64,000 nt of DNA from Aquidulcibacter paucihalophilus (GTDB lineage: Bacteria; Pseudomonadota; Alphaproteobacteria; Caulobacterales; Caulobacteraceae): contig CP127384.1 in NCBI GenBank assembly GCA_030285985.1, forward strand, positions 496,001-560,000. Reading direction: 5' to 3'. The notes under the pieces are model-generated. The model was not told where the DNA came from. It was given only the letters and a program-made list of their open reading frames with translations, and ran no database searches. Position 1 is the stretch's first letter; every line of letters begins with the position of its first letter. A program made the translations under genes and the position numbers. Below are positions 40,416 to 48,411 of the stretch, in pieces.

Positions 40416-41644
40416 CCTTTGTCCGTCGATCCTTGTCCCAGGGCGACCTCGATATGTTCATCGCGGCGCATGAACGTCTGGTCGAAGGCCGTCCCGGCGG
40501 TCGTCGCCTGATGCTGAAATTCGTCGACCTCAACGGCCTGGACCTGTCGGGCCGCAATCTGGCCGAGGCCGACTTCACCGGCTGCGCGCTGGAAAACGCC
40601 CGGCTGGTCGGCGCCCGGATGAACGGGGCCGTCCTGTTCTGCGCCGACCTCAGGGGGGCGGACTTCACCGGTGCCCAGCTGGTAAGGGCGGACCTGCGCG
40701 GCGCCTGCCTGCGCGGCGCCAGCCTGATGAACGCCGACCTGACCCGGGCGGACTTCCGCGAGGGCGTCATCGCCGTGCCGCATGCGACCCGGGGTCTGGC
40801 GGCGGTCCGGCACGAGACCCGTCAGGGCGTCGCCGACGGCGCGACCTTCGCCGGGGCCACCCTGGACGGCGGCCACCTCGACGGTATCACCGCCATGAAG
40901 GCGGATTTCAGCGACTGCTCCATGCGCGGAGCCATGCTGACCAAGGCCAATCTCAAGGAAGCCAATCTGACCGGCGCGATGCTGGAAGATGCGTCCGTTG
41001 ACGGCTGCAATCTGGAGGGCGCGCGGCTCATGGGGGCGATCCTGACCGGGGTGGCCGTCGAGCGCGCCGACACCAGCCGCGCCGACATGACCGGCGCGCT
41101 GCGCAGTCCGAGCTCGGATGCCCGGTCCCGCGCCGAGGGGCTGGCGGAGCGGGCGCTGGACGCCAACGCCTGGGCCGAAAGCGGTGGCGTATTCGGTGAG
41201 CCGGCGATCTTCGACGGCGAGGACCTGCGTCCGCTGGGGGACCGGCTGAAGGGTCTGAGACTGCCCGGCCTCAGCGCCAGACAGGCCTGCCTCGCCGGGA
41301 TGGATCTCCGGGGCGTCGGCCTTCAGGGCGCGGGCCTTGAAGGGTCTGACCTGCGCGGTTGCGATCTGCGCGGGGCGGATCTGCGCGGTGCGCGCCTGAA
41401 CGGCGTGCTGCTGAACAAGGCCGACCTCCGCGGGGCCAATCTGGGTGCCCTGGCGATCGGCAAGGATCGCTCGATGCCGGTCATTCTGGTCGAGGCCAAC
41501 CTGCGCTTCGCCCGTCTCGAAGGCGCCGTGCTTGACGGAGTCCGGCTGGACGGTGCCGATCTGTCCGGTGCCCGGATCGACCCCGGTGCCCTGACGGACG
41601 AGCAGCGACGCGCCATTGAAGCCAGGGCCGCCATCGCCGCCTGA
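40412..41644 (+). CDS. Pentapeptide-repeat protein (second of a tandem pair)
   Basis: A 410-residue paralogue of the gene before it, coupled through an ATGA overlap. It keeps the same order: cap (FIAAHERLVEGRPGGR), a first repeat block (CADLRGADFTGAQLVRADL), a middle non-repeat segment with NAWAESGGVFGEPAIFDGED, and a second repeat block (GSDLRGCDLRGADLRGARL). The shared WaESGG..G.P.iFDG segment in both proteins marks a domain of its own. It probably acts as a complex with its neighbour. Function is unknown. Confidence 0.85.
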   Translation: MTFVRRSLSQGDLDMFIAAHERLVEGRPGGRRLMLKFVDLNGLDLSGRNLAEADFTGCALENARLVGARMNGAVLFCADLRGADFTGAQLVRADLRGACLRGASLMNADLTRADFREGVIAVPHATRGLAAVRHETRQGVADGATFAGATLDGGHLDGITAMKADFSDCSMRGAMLTKANLKEANLTGAMLEDASVDGCNLEGARLMGAILTGVAVERADTSRADMTGALRSPSSDARSRAEGLAERALDANAWAESGGVFGEPAIFDGEDLRPLGDRLKGLRLPGLSARQACLAGMDLRGVGLQGAGLEGSDLRGCDLRGADLRGARLNGVLLNKADLRGANLGALAIGKDRSMPVILVEANLRFARLEGAVLDGVRLDGADLSGARIDPGALTDEQRRAIEARAAIAA

Positions 41645-41660
41645 GACCGCCCATGAAAAA

Positions 41661-41734
41661 GAGGGCGACGCGAACGCCGCCCCCTTGGCAGGCCGCCTGA
41701 CGCTCGCCTCGCGGAGGCTCGCGGCTTGAGGCGG
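41661..41734. terminator. Hairpins between convergent pentapeptide and hsp20 genes
   Basis: AGGGCG/CGCCCCCT (41662-41685) preceded by A5 suits the plus-strand transcript, in part reading as a minus-strand terminator too. A second dyad, CCGCCT (41693-41698) with AGGCGG (41729-41734) and inner pairing, lies 14 bp before the hsp20 stop. Confidence 0.55.
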
Positions 41735-41747
41735 ACTATGTGGTGAC

Positions 41748-42224
41748 TCAGGCCGCCTTGGCCTTCTTGCCCTCGATCAGCGGCTTGGCCGAGGCCTGGG
41801 CGCCGATCTCGATACGGCGCGGCTTGAGCGCCTCGGGCAGTTCGCGGGCCAGTTCGATCGACAGCAGGCCGTCGGCCAGATCCGCACTCTTGACCACGAC
41901 ATAGTCGGCCAGCTGGAACCGGCGCTCGAAGTCGCGTTCGGCGAGGCCGCGGTGCAGATAGGTCCGCCCGGCTCCCGCATCGTCATTGGCGGTCTTGCGG
42001 CCGGTGACGGTGAGCAGGTTCTCCTTGACCTCAAGGGTCAGCTCGTCGGGCTTGAAGCCCGCTACAGCGATCTCGATCCGGTAGGCATTCTCGCCCGTGG
42101 TCTCGATATTGTAGGGCGGCCAGCCGTTTTCCTGCCGGGTCGCGGCGGCGCTTTCCAGCAGTCCTGCCAGACGGTCGAAGCCGACGGCGGAACGGTACAG
42201 CGGGGTGAAATCATAGGTACGCAT
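41748..42224 (-). CDS. Small heat-shock protein (Hsp20/IbpA type)
   Basis: A 158-residue alpha-crystallin-domain chaperone. The opening MRTYDFTPLYRSAVGFDRL and YNIETTGENAYRIEIAVAGF are typical of class A rhizobial/IbpA-type sHsps. The domain ends in GLLSIELARELPEALKPRRI with the C-terminal IEI-type motif. It holds unfolding proteins during heat stress. The leader contains a ROSE-like thermometer and a candidate RpoH promoter, given as separate entries. Confidence 0.94.
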   Translation of the reverse strand: MRTYDFTPLYRSAVGFDRLAGLLESAAATRQENGWPPYNIETTGENAYRIEIAVAGFKPDELTLEVKENLLTVTGRKTANDDAGAGRTYLHRGLAERDFERRFQLADYVVVKSADLADGLLSIELARELPEALKPRRIEIGAQASAKPLIEGKKAKAA

Positions 42225-42231
42225 GGGTCAT

Positions 42232-42286
42232 CCTCCTGGGGATCAGCAAGGTTGAGCCGGTCCCGCGGTTTGATGCCCGGACCGGC
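42232..42286 (-). promoter_or_regulatory. ROSE-like RNA thermometer in the hsp20 leader
   Basis: On the minus strand CCTTGCTG (42244-42251) pairs with CAGGAGG (42232-42238), which contains the ribosome-binding site, around a 5-nt loop. The pairing leaves the G of TTGCT bulged, as in ROSE elements. A second stem upstream pairs GCCGGTCC with GGGACCGGC (42256-42286). ROSE elements melt on heating to expose the ribosome-binding site of sHsp genes. The structure is seen by eye; regulation is inferred. Confidence 0.75.
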
Positions 42287-42363
42287 GATGGGAGTTCAGT
42301 CCGGTCGGCCCGATGATCGGCCCCGTCCGGTCTGGAGGCCCCGAAATCGGCAGCCTCGGATCC

Positions 42364-42392
42364 GATGTGGGAAGCGCCGCGAAACCGTCAAG
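42364..42392 (-). promoter_or_regulatory. Candidate RpoH (sigma-32) promoter for hsp20
   Basis: On the minus strand CTTGAC (42387-42392) is followed after 15 nt by CCCACATC (42364-42371), close to the heat-shock CTTGAA and CCCCAT boxes. A start just downstream would give a leader of about 130 nt, long enough to contain the ROSE hairpins. Confidence 0.5.
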
Positions 42393-42495
42393 GGGCACCT
42401 CGTCCGCGCCAATCTGTCGCCCGCCGGCCGTCATGGGTTGCCCCTCGCCCCGGAGGCCTTAGGGTTCGCCGTCCAATTCGTCCGGGAGATCCTCA

Positions 42496-43329
42496 ATGCG
42501 CCTGCTCGCCCTCGTTATGACGACCGCCCTGGCCCTGCCGGCCATGGCCGCTGCCCAGACTCTGCCCGCGATGCCGACGCTGGATGAATCCCCGGCCCAG
42601 CGCACAGCCCGCCGCGCCGCCATGACGCCGCCCGAGCTGCAGGAAGACACGGCGCTCCAGGCCGCCATCGGTTCGGCCGCCCGCCCGGCCGCCGACGTCG
42701 CCCGGGATGCCTATCGCCACCCCTTCGAAACCCTGACCTTCTGGGGCCTGACGCCCGGATCGACGATCGTGGAGATCGAGCCCGGTCGCGGTGGTTGGTG
42801 GAGCGCCATCCTGCAGCCCTATGCCGAGGCCACCGGCGGACGCTATGTCGCCGTCAGCCGCCCGCTGGAGAGCATGGGTGTCGAGGACGGGACCGCCGAC
42901 ATGATCGTGGTCGCGCGCGCCTTCCACAATTGGCACCGCTCGAACCCGTCGCGGACCGGCCCCTATCTGGAGGCCTTCTTCAAGGCCCTGAAGCCCGGTG
43001 GCGTCCTCGCCGTCGAGCAGCACCGCAGCGTCGACGGCCTGAATCCCGACGTGACCGCCCCGACCGGCTACATGCCGGAGAGCCACATCATCCGCGCCGC
43101 CCAGGCCGCCGGCTTCGTGCTGGAGGCCCGCAGCGAACTGAATGCCAATCCGAAGGATGATCACGACCATCCCTACGGCGTCTGGACCCTGCCGCCGGTG
43201 CGCACCAGCGCCCCGCGCGCCGGAGTCGCCACGGACCGGCCCACGCCCCTGACCGAGGCAGAGCGGGCCGAGTTTGACGCCATCGGCGAGAGCGACCGCA
43301 TGACCCTGCGATTCCGCAAGCCGGGCTGA
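42496..43329 (+). CDS. Exported class I methyltransferase-like protein (Sec)
   Basis: A 277-residue protein with a Sec signal peptide (MRLLALVMTTALALPAMAAAQ) followed by HPFETLTFWGLTPGSTIVEI and EPGRGGWWSAIL, which resembles the SAM-binding motif I. Later, ALKPGGVLAVEQHRS matches motif IV-VI of class I methyltransferases. It ends GESDRMTLRFRKPG, identical in the core to the next paralogue. SAM is not known to be abundant in the periplasm, so catalysis there is doubtful. Its substrate is unknown. Confidence 0.82.
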   Translation: MRLLALVMTTALALPAMAAAQTLPAMPTLDESPAQRTARRAAMTPPELQEDTALQAAIGSAARPAADVARDAYRHPFETLTFWGLTPGSTIVEIEPGRGGWWSAILQPYAEATGGRYVAVSRPLESMGVEDGTADMIVVARAFHNWHRSNPSRTGPYLEAFFKALKPGGVLAVEQHRSVDGLNPDVTAPTGYMPESHIIRAAQAAGFVLEARSELNANPKDDHDHPYGVWTLPPVRTSAPRAGVATDRPTPLTEAERAEFDAIGESDRMTLRFRKPG

Positions 43330-43388
43330 TGTTCGGCGATATCCGGAACCGTTTTGACCGGGCCTGGGAACAGGGTTAAGCCCGGCCG

Positions 43389-43487
43389 TGGAGCGAAATC
43401 GGTCTTGTGGACGCAGTTCTCCAAGGCTCAGATTTCGCTCCAGCGTAATTTTGGACCATTTTTTGGATTCAGGTCGATTCGACCTGA
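43389..43487. promoter_or_regulatory. Nested inverted repeats in the spacer between the two methyltransferase genes
   Basis: TGGAGCGAAATC (43389-43400) pairs perfectly with GATTTCGCTCCA (43431-43442), a 12-bp stem. Further on TCAGGTCG..CGACCTGA (43469-43487) is an 8+3+8 palindrome of operator form, flanked by GGACCA and TGGTCC. The patch has lower GC than its surroundings and lies 60-160 bp before the Tat-type gene. Confidence 0.5.
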
Positions 43488-43546
43488 AGCAAAACTGGTC
43501 CAGCGGCTGGTCCGAAACGTGCAGGGCCGGACTCCAGGGGAACTGG

Positions 43547-44458
43547 ATGATTAATTCGAGACAGGATTGGCGGTTGTCGCTGTCGCGCCGGGGCATGTTG
43601 TCCGGCGTTGCGGCCCTGACGCTGACCGGTCTCGCCGCCTGTGGTCGCAAGGAAAAGACGGCTGAACCGCCGCCGACGCCCGACGGTCCGCCGAAGGGGT
43701 CGCTGGAGTGGGCGGTCGCCGGTCCCTGGCGGGCGCAGGACAAGGTTCGTGACGCCGCCCGGCATCCGATGGAGACCCTCCGCTTTTTCGGTCTCCAGCC
43801 CCGTATGACGGTGGTCGAGTTCTGGCCGGGCAGCGGCTGGTGGACCGAAATTCTCGCCCCCTATCTGGCCGAGGGCGCGGGCAAATACGTCGCCGCCGGG
43901 TTCCAGACCGGTCCGGGTGCCGATCCGTCGCAGGTCGCCCTGATGGCGGCCTTCCAGCAGCGGTTCACCAATGATCGCCGCCTCTATGGAGAGATCGAAC
44001 TCTCGTCCTTCGGACCGACCTCGGGGCCGGTCGTCCTGGCCGGCACGGCCGACATCGCCCTGTTCATGCGCAATATCCACGCGTGGATGGCGGCCGGGAT
44101 CGCCGAAAAGGCCTTCGCCGACGCCTATGCGGCCCTGCGTCCCGGCGGCGTGCTGGGTATCGAGCAGCACCGGCTCGGGCCTGAAGAGGATCAGGACCCC
44201 GCCGCCGCGAACGGATACGTCCAGGAGGCGTTTGTGAAACAGCTGGCGGCCGAAGCGGGCTTTGCCTTCGTCGCCGCCTCTGAAATCAACGCGAATGAAA
44301 GGGATACCAAGGATCATCCGTTCGGCGTCGAAACCCTGCCACCCATGGGGCTGACGGCACCGCGCGGTTCGCCGCCGAACCCGACCTTCGACCGATCCAA
44401 ATACGACGAGATCGGTGAGAGTGACCGCATGACCTTGAGATTCAGGAAGCCAGAGTGA
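43547..44458 (+). CDS. Exported class I methyltransferase-like lipoprotein (Tat)
   Basis: A 303-residue paralogue of the preceding gene. The N-terminus carries a twin-arginine motif (SLSRRGMLSG) and a LAAC lipobox, so a folded, lipid-anchored product is predicted. Motif I reads VVEFWPGSGWWTEI, and ALRPGGVLGIEQHRLG corresponds to motif VI. It ends GESDRMTLRFRKPE. The ATG at 43547 was chosen because AGGGGA lies just upstream and the Tat signal starts there; the open frame extends further without homology. Tat export would allow a cofactor to be bound before transport. Confidence 0.82.
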   Translation: MINSRQDWRLSLSRRGMLSGVAALTLTGLAACGRKEKTAEPPPTPDGPPKGSLEWAVAGPWRAQDKVRDAARHPMETLRFFGLQPRMTVVEFWPGSGWWTEILAPYLAEGAGKYVAAGFQTGPGADPSQVALMAAFQQRFTNDRRLYGEIELSSFGPTSGPVVLAGTADIALFMRNIHAWMAAGIAEKAFADAYAALRPGGVLGIEQHRLGPEEDQDPAAANGYVQEAFVKQLAAEAGFAFVAASEINANERDTKDHPFGVETLPPMGLTAPRGSPPNPTFDRSKYDEIGESDRMTLRFRKPE

Positions 44459-45510
44459 ACCGAGCCGCCGCCTATGCCGCCAATGCGCCCCTGATGGGGG
44501 TCCCGGGTGCGTCCGCGCCTCCGGGAGGCGTGGGCGAATGGTTCCGCGGTGCCGGCGGCCTGCGCCTGCGCGCGGCCTTCTGGACGCCGTCGACCCTGGT
44601 GGCGAAGAAGCCGCGCGGGACCGTGATCGTCAGCCCGGGCCGCACCGAGCCGATCGAGAAATATTTCGAGGTCATCGGCAATTTCCTCGCGCGCGGCTGG
44701 TGCGTCCTGGCCCACGACTGGCGGGGTCAGGGCCTGTCCGCCCGCCTGCTGCCGGATCGGCTGAAGGGCCACGCCCGCGCGGTCGAGGAATTCCTCGACG
44801 ACTACGCCCGCCTGCTGGACACCTGGGAAGGCCGTGCCCCCAAGCCGTGGGTCATGGTCGGTCACTCCATGGGCGGCACCCTGAACCTGATGACGCTCGA
44901 AGGCGGTGAGAGCCGGTTCTCCGGTGCCATCCTGTCCAGCCCCATGCTGCGCATCCGCACCGGCAAGCGCTCGATGTGGTCGGTCAAGCTGGCGGTCCGC
45001 TGGAACCTGCGTCACGGCAAGGCGGGGGACTATGTCCTCGACGACGCCGATGATCCCTTCGACCACACCTTCGAGAAGGACGCCCTGACGTCCGACGAAA
45101 GCCGCTACGAACAGTGGCGGCAGCAGCTCTACGCCTGCCCCCACCTGGCCGTGGGCGGCCCGACCTGGGGCTGGCTGGCCTTCGCCCTGGACGCCGGTGA
45201 ACGCGTGCTCAAGCCCAAGGCCCTGAAGGCCGTCCGCATTCCGGTCGCCGTGGTTCAGGCGGCCGAGGACGACCGCGTCTGGAAACAGACCAACAAATGG
45301 GCCGCCAAACGCCTCGGCCGCGGCCGCTACGTCGAGATCCCGGGCGCCAAGCACGAGATCATCATGGAGGCTGACGACATGCGCGCGGTCTTCCTGGAAG
45401 AGTTCGACGCCATGGGTGCCTATGTCTCGCCCGTCGAGGATCTGTCGCCCGCGGCGGTTCCCCCGGCACCCGAACCCGTCCTCCAGTCCGAGCCTGACGA
45501 AGCGGCCTGA
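44455..45510 (+). CDS. Alpha/beta hydrolase, lysophospholipase/monoacylglycerol-lipase-like
   Basis: A 351-residue hydrolase with GTG start in a GTGA overlap with the methyltransferase gene. The nucleophile elbow is GHSMGG (about residue 140) after HDWRGQGLSARL; the acid is in QAAEDDRVW and the His in PGAKHEI. No signal peptide is evident. It belongs with the Hydrolase_4 group acting on lysophospholipids or acylglycerols. The coupling to the methyltransferase-like gene hints at a shared lipid-related task. Confidence 0.85.
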   Translation: MNRAAAYAANAPLMGVPGASAPPGGVGEWFRGAGGLRLRAAFWTPSTLVAKKPRGTVIVSPGRTEPIEKYFEVIGNFLARGWCVLAHDWRGQGLSARLLPDRLKGHARAVEEFLDDYARLLDTWEGRAPKPWVMVGHSMGGTLNLMTLEGGESRFSGAILSSPMLRIRTGKRSMWSVKLAVRWNLRHGKAGDYVLDDADDPFDHTFEKDALTSDESRYEQWRQQLYACPHLAVGGPTWGWLAFALDAGERVLKPKALKAVRIPVAVVQAAEDDRVWKQTNKWAAKRLGRGRYVEIPGAKHEIIMEADDMRAVFLEEFDAMGAYVSPVEDLSPAAVPPAPEPVLQSEPDEAA

Positions 45511-45681
45511 AGCCCGACACCCCTGATCCCGGCATTCGCCGGCCCTGTCAGCCAGGTGCCGGAATGCCACCGGGCGAGGCTGCTCAAATCCTTGTCGGGG
45601 AAGGGGGCGGCGAAGCCGGCTTCCTTCCAGCGCCGCCTTGGCAGCACCCGTTGGCGCCCCGTCGCGCCTTGGGTCCGGATA

Positions 45682-45722
45682 TTGCTGTCGATCAAAGCGA
45701 GGCCCCTCCCGCCGGCTATTCT
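45682..45722 (+). promoter_or_regulatory. FNR/FixK-like box and -10 element
   Basis: TTGCTGTCGATCAA (45682-45695) matches the FNR/FixK consensus TTGAT-N4-ATCAA at 9 of 10 positions. A TATTCT at 45717-45722 could be the -10. A start near 45729 would put the box centre at about -40.5, the usual activating position. The gene start is at 45744. Confidence 0.5.
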
Positions 45723-45743
45723 GGCACCAGAGGGAGATCAGAC

Positions 45744-46604
45744 ATGAGCCTCAAACAGACGATTGTGATCGCTTCCGGCGGAGACGGCGACAGCCAGGCG
45801 CTCGGCCTGGCCGGCAGTCTCGCGAGGCAGCACGGCGGGGCAGTCTCCATTCTGCCGGCCTATCCCGACACCGCAGCCGATATGATCGCCCTGGGCATCA
45901 CCCTGGGGGCCTCCCTGTCGCGGGAAGCCGTCGAGGAGTTGGTTGCGGCCGAGCATGACCTTCATCTCCGGATTGAGACGGCTGCGCGCGCCGCCGCCGA
46001 TGCCGCCGATGTCGTGTTCGGCCCCGGCGAGGGAGCCCCACGGATCTCGGTGCTGAGCCGCGGCCTCAGGCCGGGACTGGCCCTGAGCCGTCACGTGGCG
46101 ATCTCGGATCTTGTCGTCTTTGGCCAGGGCCATCTGGACTGCGGCGTCGGCCCCGACCTGTTCTCGCGGTGCCTGCTCAGCGACCGCGCACCGGTGCTGG
46201 TTGCCCGCCACGATGCGGATTCGCTGTCAGGCCCAGCGGCCATCGCATGGGACGGCAGCCCACAGGCCGGACGTGCAGTGAAGGCGGCCCTGCCGCTGCT
46301 GGCGATGGCGAGCGAGATCCACGTCATCCAGTGCGTAACCGGTCTCGACCGCGATGCAACCGACCCCGACATTGACTCGCTCAATGCCTATCTGAAGCTC
46401 CACGGGGTGGGCGAAGGTGTCTCTGTCCTCGTCGAAGGCCATGACGAGGGGGCGGCGCTGATCGCTGCCGCCCAGGGCCGGTCCGCGACGCTTCTGGTCG
46501 CCGGTGCCTGGGGTCATTCCCGCCTCCGCGAGGCGGTCTTCGGGGGGGCCACACGCGCCTTTCTGCGGTGCAAGTCCGGGCCAAACCTGCTGCTGACCCA
46601 CTGA
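45744..46604 (+). CDS. Universal stress protein (tandem UspA-type)
   Basis: A 286-residue protein with two Usp-like halves. The second half ends VAGAWGHSRLREAVFGGATR, matching the ATP-binding G-x2-G-x9-G type loop; the first half is more divergent and may not bind nucleotide. The ATG at 45744 follows AGGGAGA and begins homology (MSLKQTIVIASGGDGDSQ). Such proteins occur in low-oxygen regulons, which fits the FNR-type box upstream and the RNase-like gene downstream. Confidence 0.83.
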   Translation: MSLKQTIVIASGGDGDSQALGLAGSLARQHGGAVSILPAYPDTAADMIALGITLGASLSREAVEELVAAEHDLHLRIETAARAAADAADVVFGPGEGAPRISVLSRGLRPGLALSRHVAISDLVVFGQGHLDCGVGPDLFSRCLLSDRAPVLVARHDADSLSGPAAIAWDGSPQAGRAVKAALPLLAMASEIHVIQCVTGLDRDATDPDIDSLNAYLKLHGVGEGVSVLVEGHDEGAALIAAAQGRSATLLVAGAWGHSRLREAVFGGATRAFLRCKSGPNLLLTH

Positions 46605-46784
46605 AATGGGGGAACAGGGTATCGGTCCCGCCGGCGTTCCGGCTCCCCCTCTGGCCATGGCCATGATCGCGCCGCCACCGGGGCCCGATCCCGGTCTTCC
46701 GGTGCCGTTGTCGGCCTCGCGCGAGTGGCGCGTCTTCAGAGCCCCGAGGCCAGGCGTCTTTCCGCCTTGTGCAGGACCCGCGAC

Positions 46785-48380
46785 ATGACCGTACACCTCA
46801 CCTTCCACGGTGCCGCCGGGTGCGTCACCGGATCCTGCATGCTTCTCGATACGGGCCGGAGCCGCCTCCTTGTTGATTGCGGCATGTTCCAGGGCCCCAA
46901 GACCCTGAAAGCCCTCAACTACGAGCCGTTTCCCTTCGACGCGAGCCGGATCGACGCCGTGCTGCTGACCCATGCGCACATCGATCATTCCGGCCTGCTG
47001 CCGAAACTGGTCCGTGCGGGGTTCCGCGGTCGTATCCTCGCTACGCGGGGCACGCGCGACCTCTGCGAAGTCATGCTGGCGGATGCGGCCGGCATCCAGG
47101 AGAGCGAGGTCCGCAACCTCAACCGCCGGAATGAGCAGCGCGGTCTCAAGCGGGTGGAGCCGATCTATACGACCTCTGACGTCGAACCGACCTTGCGTCT
47201 GTTCGAGACGGTGAAATTCAACAAGGCCCACGAGGTGGTGGCAGGCGTCGAGGCGGTGTGGTGGCCCGCCGGCCATCTGCTGGGCGCCGCCTCGATCGAG
47301 GTGCGCATCGGTCACGATGACGATCCTCTGACCCTTCTCTTCTCGGGTGACCTCGGTTCGGGCCGTCAGCCCTTCCTGCCGGTCCCGTCGGGACCGGTCG
47401 ATGTCGACCACATCATTCTGGAAAGCACCTATGGCGACCGGGAACGGATCGACCTGGAGCTCTCCGCGCGCCGTCGGGCGCTGGCCGTGGAACTGCGCGC
47501 CGCCAGGGCCGCCGGCGGTCCCCTGCTGATGCCGACCTTCGCCATCGGCCGCGCGCAGGAATTGATCCTCGATCTTCTCGCCGTCATGGAGGCCGAGCCC
47601 GACCTGGCCACGGAAATCTTCCTCGACTCGCCCCTGGCAATTGAAGCGACCGAGGTGTTTCTCCTGCGCGGCTGGAACGCCGATTCAGGTGAAAATCCCT
47701 TCGAGCCGCTGCGTACTGCGACGCGGCTGCATCATCTCCGGCGGCCGCAGGAGAGCGATCGCCTCGAGCGGCTGAGCGGCTGGCACATCATCCTCGCCGG
47801 CAGCGGCATGTGCGATGCAGGCCGTATCCGGCGTCATCTGAAGCGCCTGCTTTGGCGCAAGGACGTCACGGTTCTGATCACGGGATTCCAGGCGGCCGGC
47901 ACCCTGGGGCGGCTGCTGGTCGAGGGCCGGACAGCGATCCGGATCCAGGGCGAGGATGTTCATGTCGGTGCCCGCATCCGCAGTCTGGACAACTATTCGG
48001 GCCATGGAGATGCGACCGATCTGGTCGACTGGCTGAAAGCCCGGGGAGGCGTCGGAGGAAATGTCCTCCTCGACCATGGCGAGCCCGACGCTCTCGCGAC
48101 CCTGGCCGCCCGCCTCTCCGGGCTCGGCTACCGGACCGTGACCGCACAGTTTGATCAGACCTATGTCATGACCCGCGAGAAAGCTGAGCCGATCGGCACG
48201 GGTCGCGCGCGGCTGTTGCCCGGTCAGGCCACCCGGCCGGACTGGCACAACGACCGGGCGGCCTTCCTCGCCAGCCTGAACACCATCCTGCAGCAATTGC
48301 CCGACGACGCCGGGCGACAGAAGCTGATCCGCAGCCTGGAGGCAGCCATAAACACCGCAGCGCCGCCGGGTAGCGCCTGA
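46785..48380 (+). CDS. Beta-CASP metallo-beta-lactamase-fold ribonuclease-like protein
   Basis: A 531-residue metallo-hydrolase. Zinc motif 2 is LTHAHIDHSGLLPKL, with SGDLGSGRQPFLP and STYGDRERIDLE further on. The beta-CASP domain has ILAGSGMCDAGRIRRHLKR and VHVGARIRSLDNYSGHGD. This fits the YSH1/CPSF-like exonuclease family that processes RNA; no KH domain is visible. The ATG at 46785 was chosen for homology start. It lies 180 bp after the universal-stress gene, and pairs of this kind are seen together in oxygen-regulated clusters. Confidence 0.88.
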   Translation: MTVHLTFHGAAGCVTGSCMLLDTGRSRLLVDCGMFQGPKTLKALNYEPFPFDASRIDAVLLTHAHIDHSGLLPKLVRAGFRGRILATRGTRDLCEVMLADAAGIQESEVRNLNRRNEQRGLKRVEPIYTTSDVEPTLRLFETVKFNKAHEVVAGVEAVWWPAGHLLGAASIEVRIGHDDDPLTLLFSGDLGSGRQPFLPVPSGPVDVDHIILESTYGDRERIDLELSARRRALAVELRAARAAGGPLLMPTFAIGRAQELILDLLAVMEAEPDLATEIFLDSPLAIEATEVFLLRGWNADSGENPFEPLRTATRLHHLRRPQESDRLERLSGWHIILAGSGMCDAGRIRRHLKRLLWRKDVTVLITGFQAAGTLGRLLVEGRTAIRIQGEDVHVGARIRSLDNYSGHGDATDLVDWLKARGGVGGNVLLDHGEPDALATLAARLSGLGYRTVTAQFDQTYVMTREKAEPIGTGRARLLPGQATRPDWHNDRAAFLASLNTILQQLPDDAGRQKLIRSLEAAINTAAPPGSA

Positions 48381-48411
48381 CCGGTGTGTCAGGTCGACGG
48401 ACGTCCGTCTT

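Noticed and set aside
46606..46788. 60-codon open frame between the universal stress and beta-CASP genes
   Set aside because: It is Pro/Ala-rich, has no clear ribosome-binding site and no family resemblance. Its overlap with the next start is probably chance.
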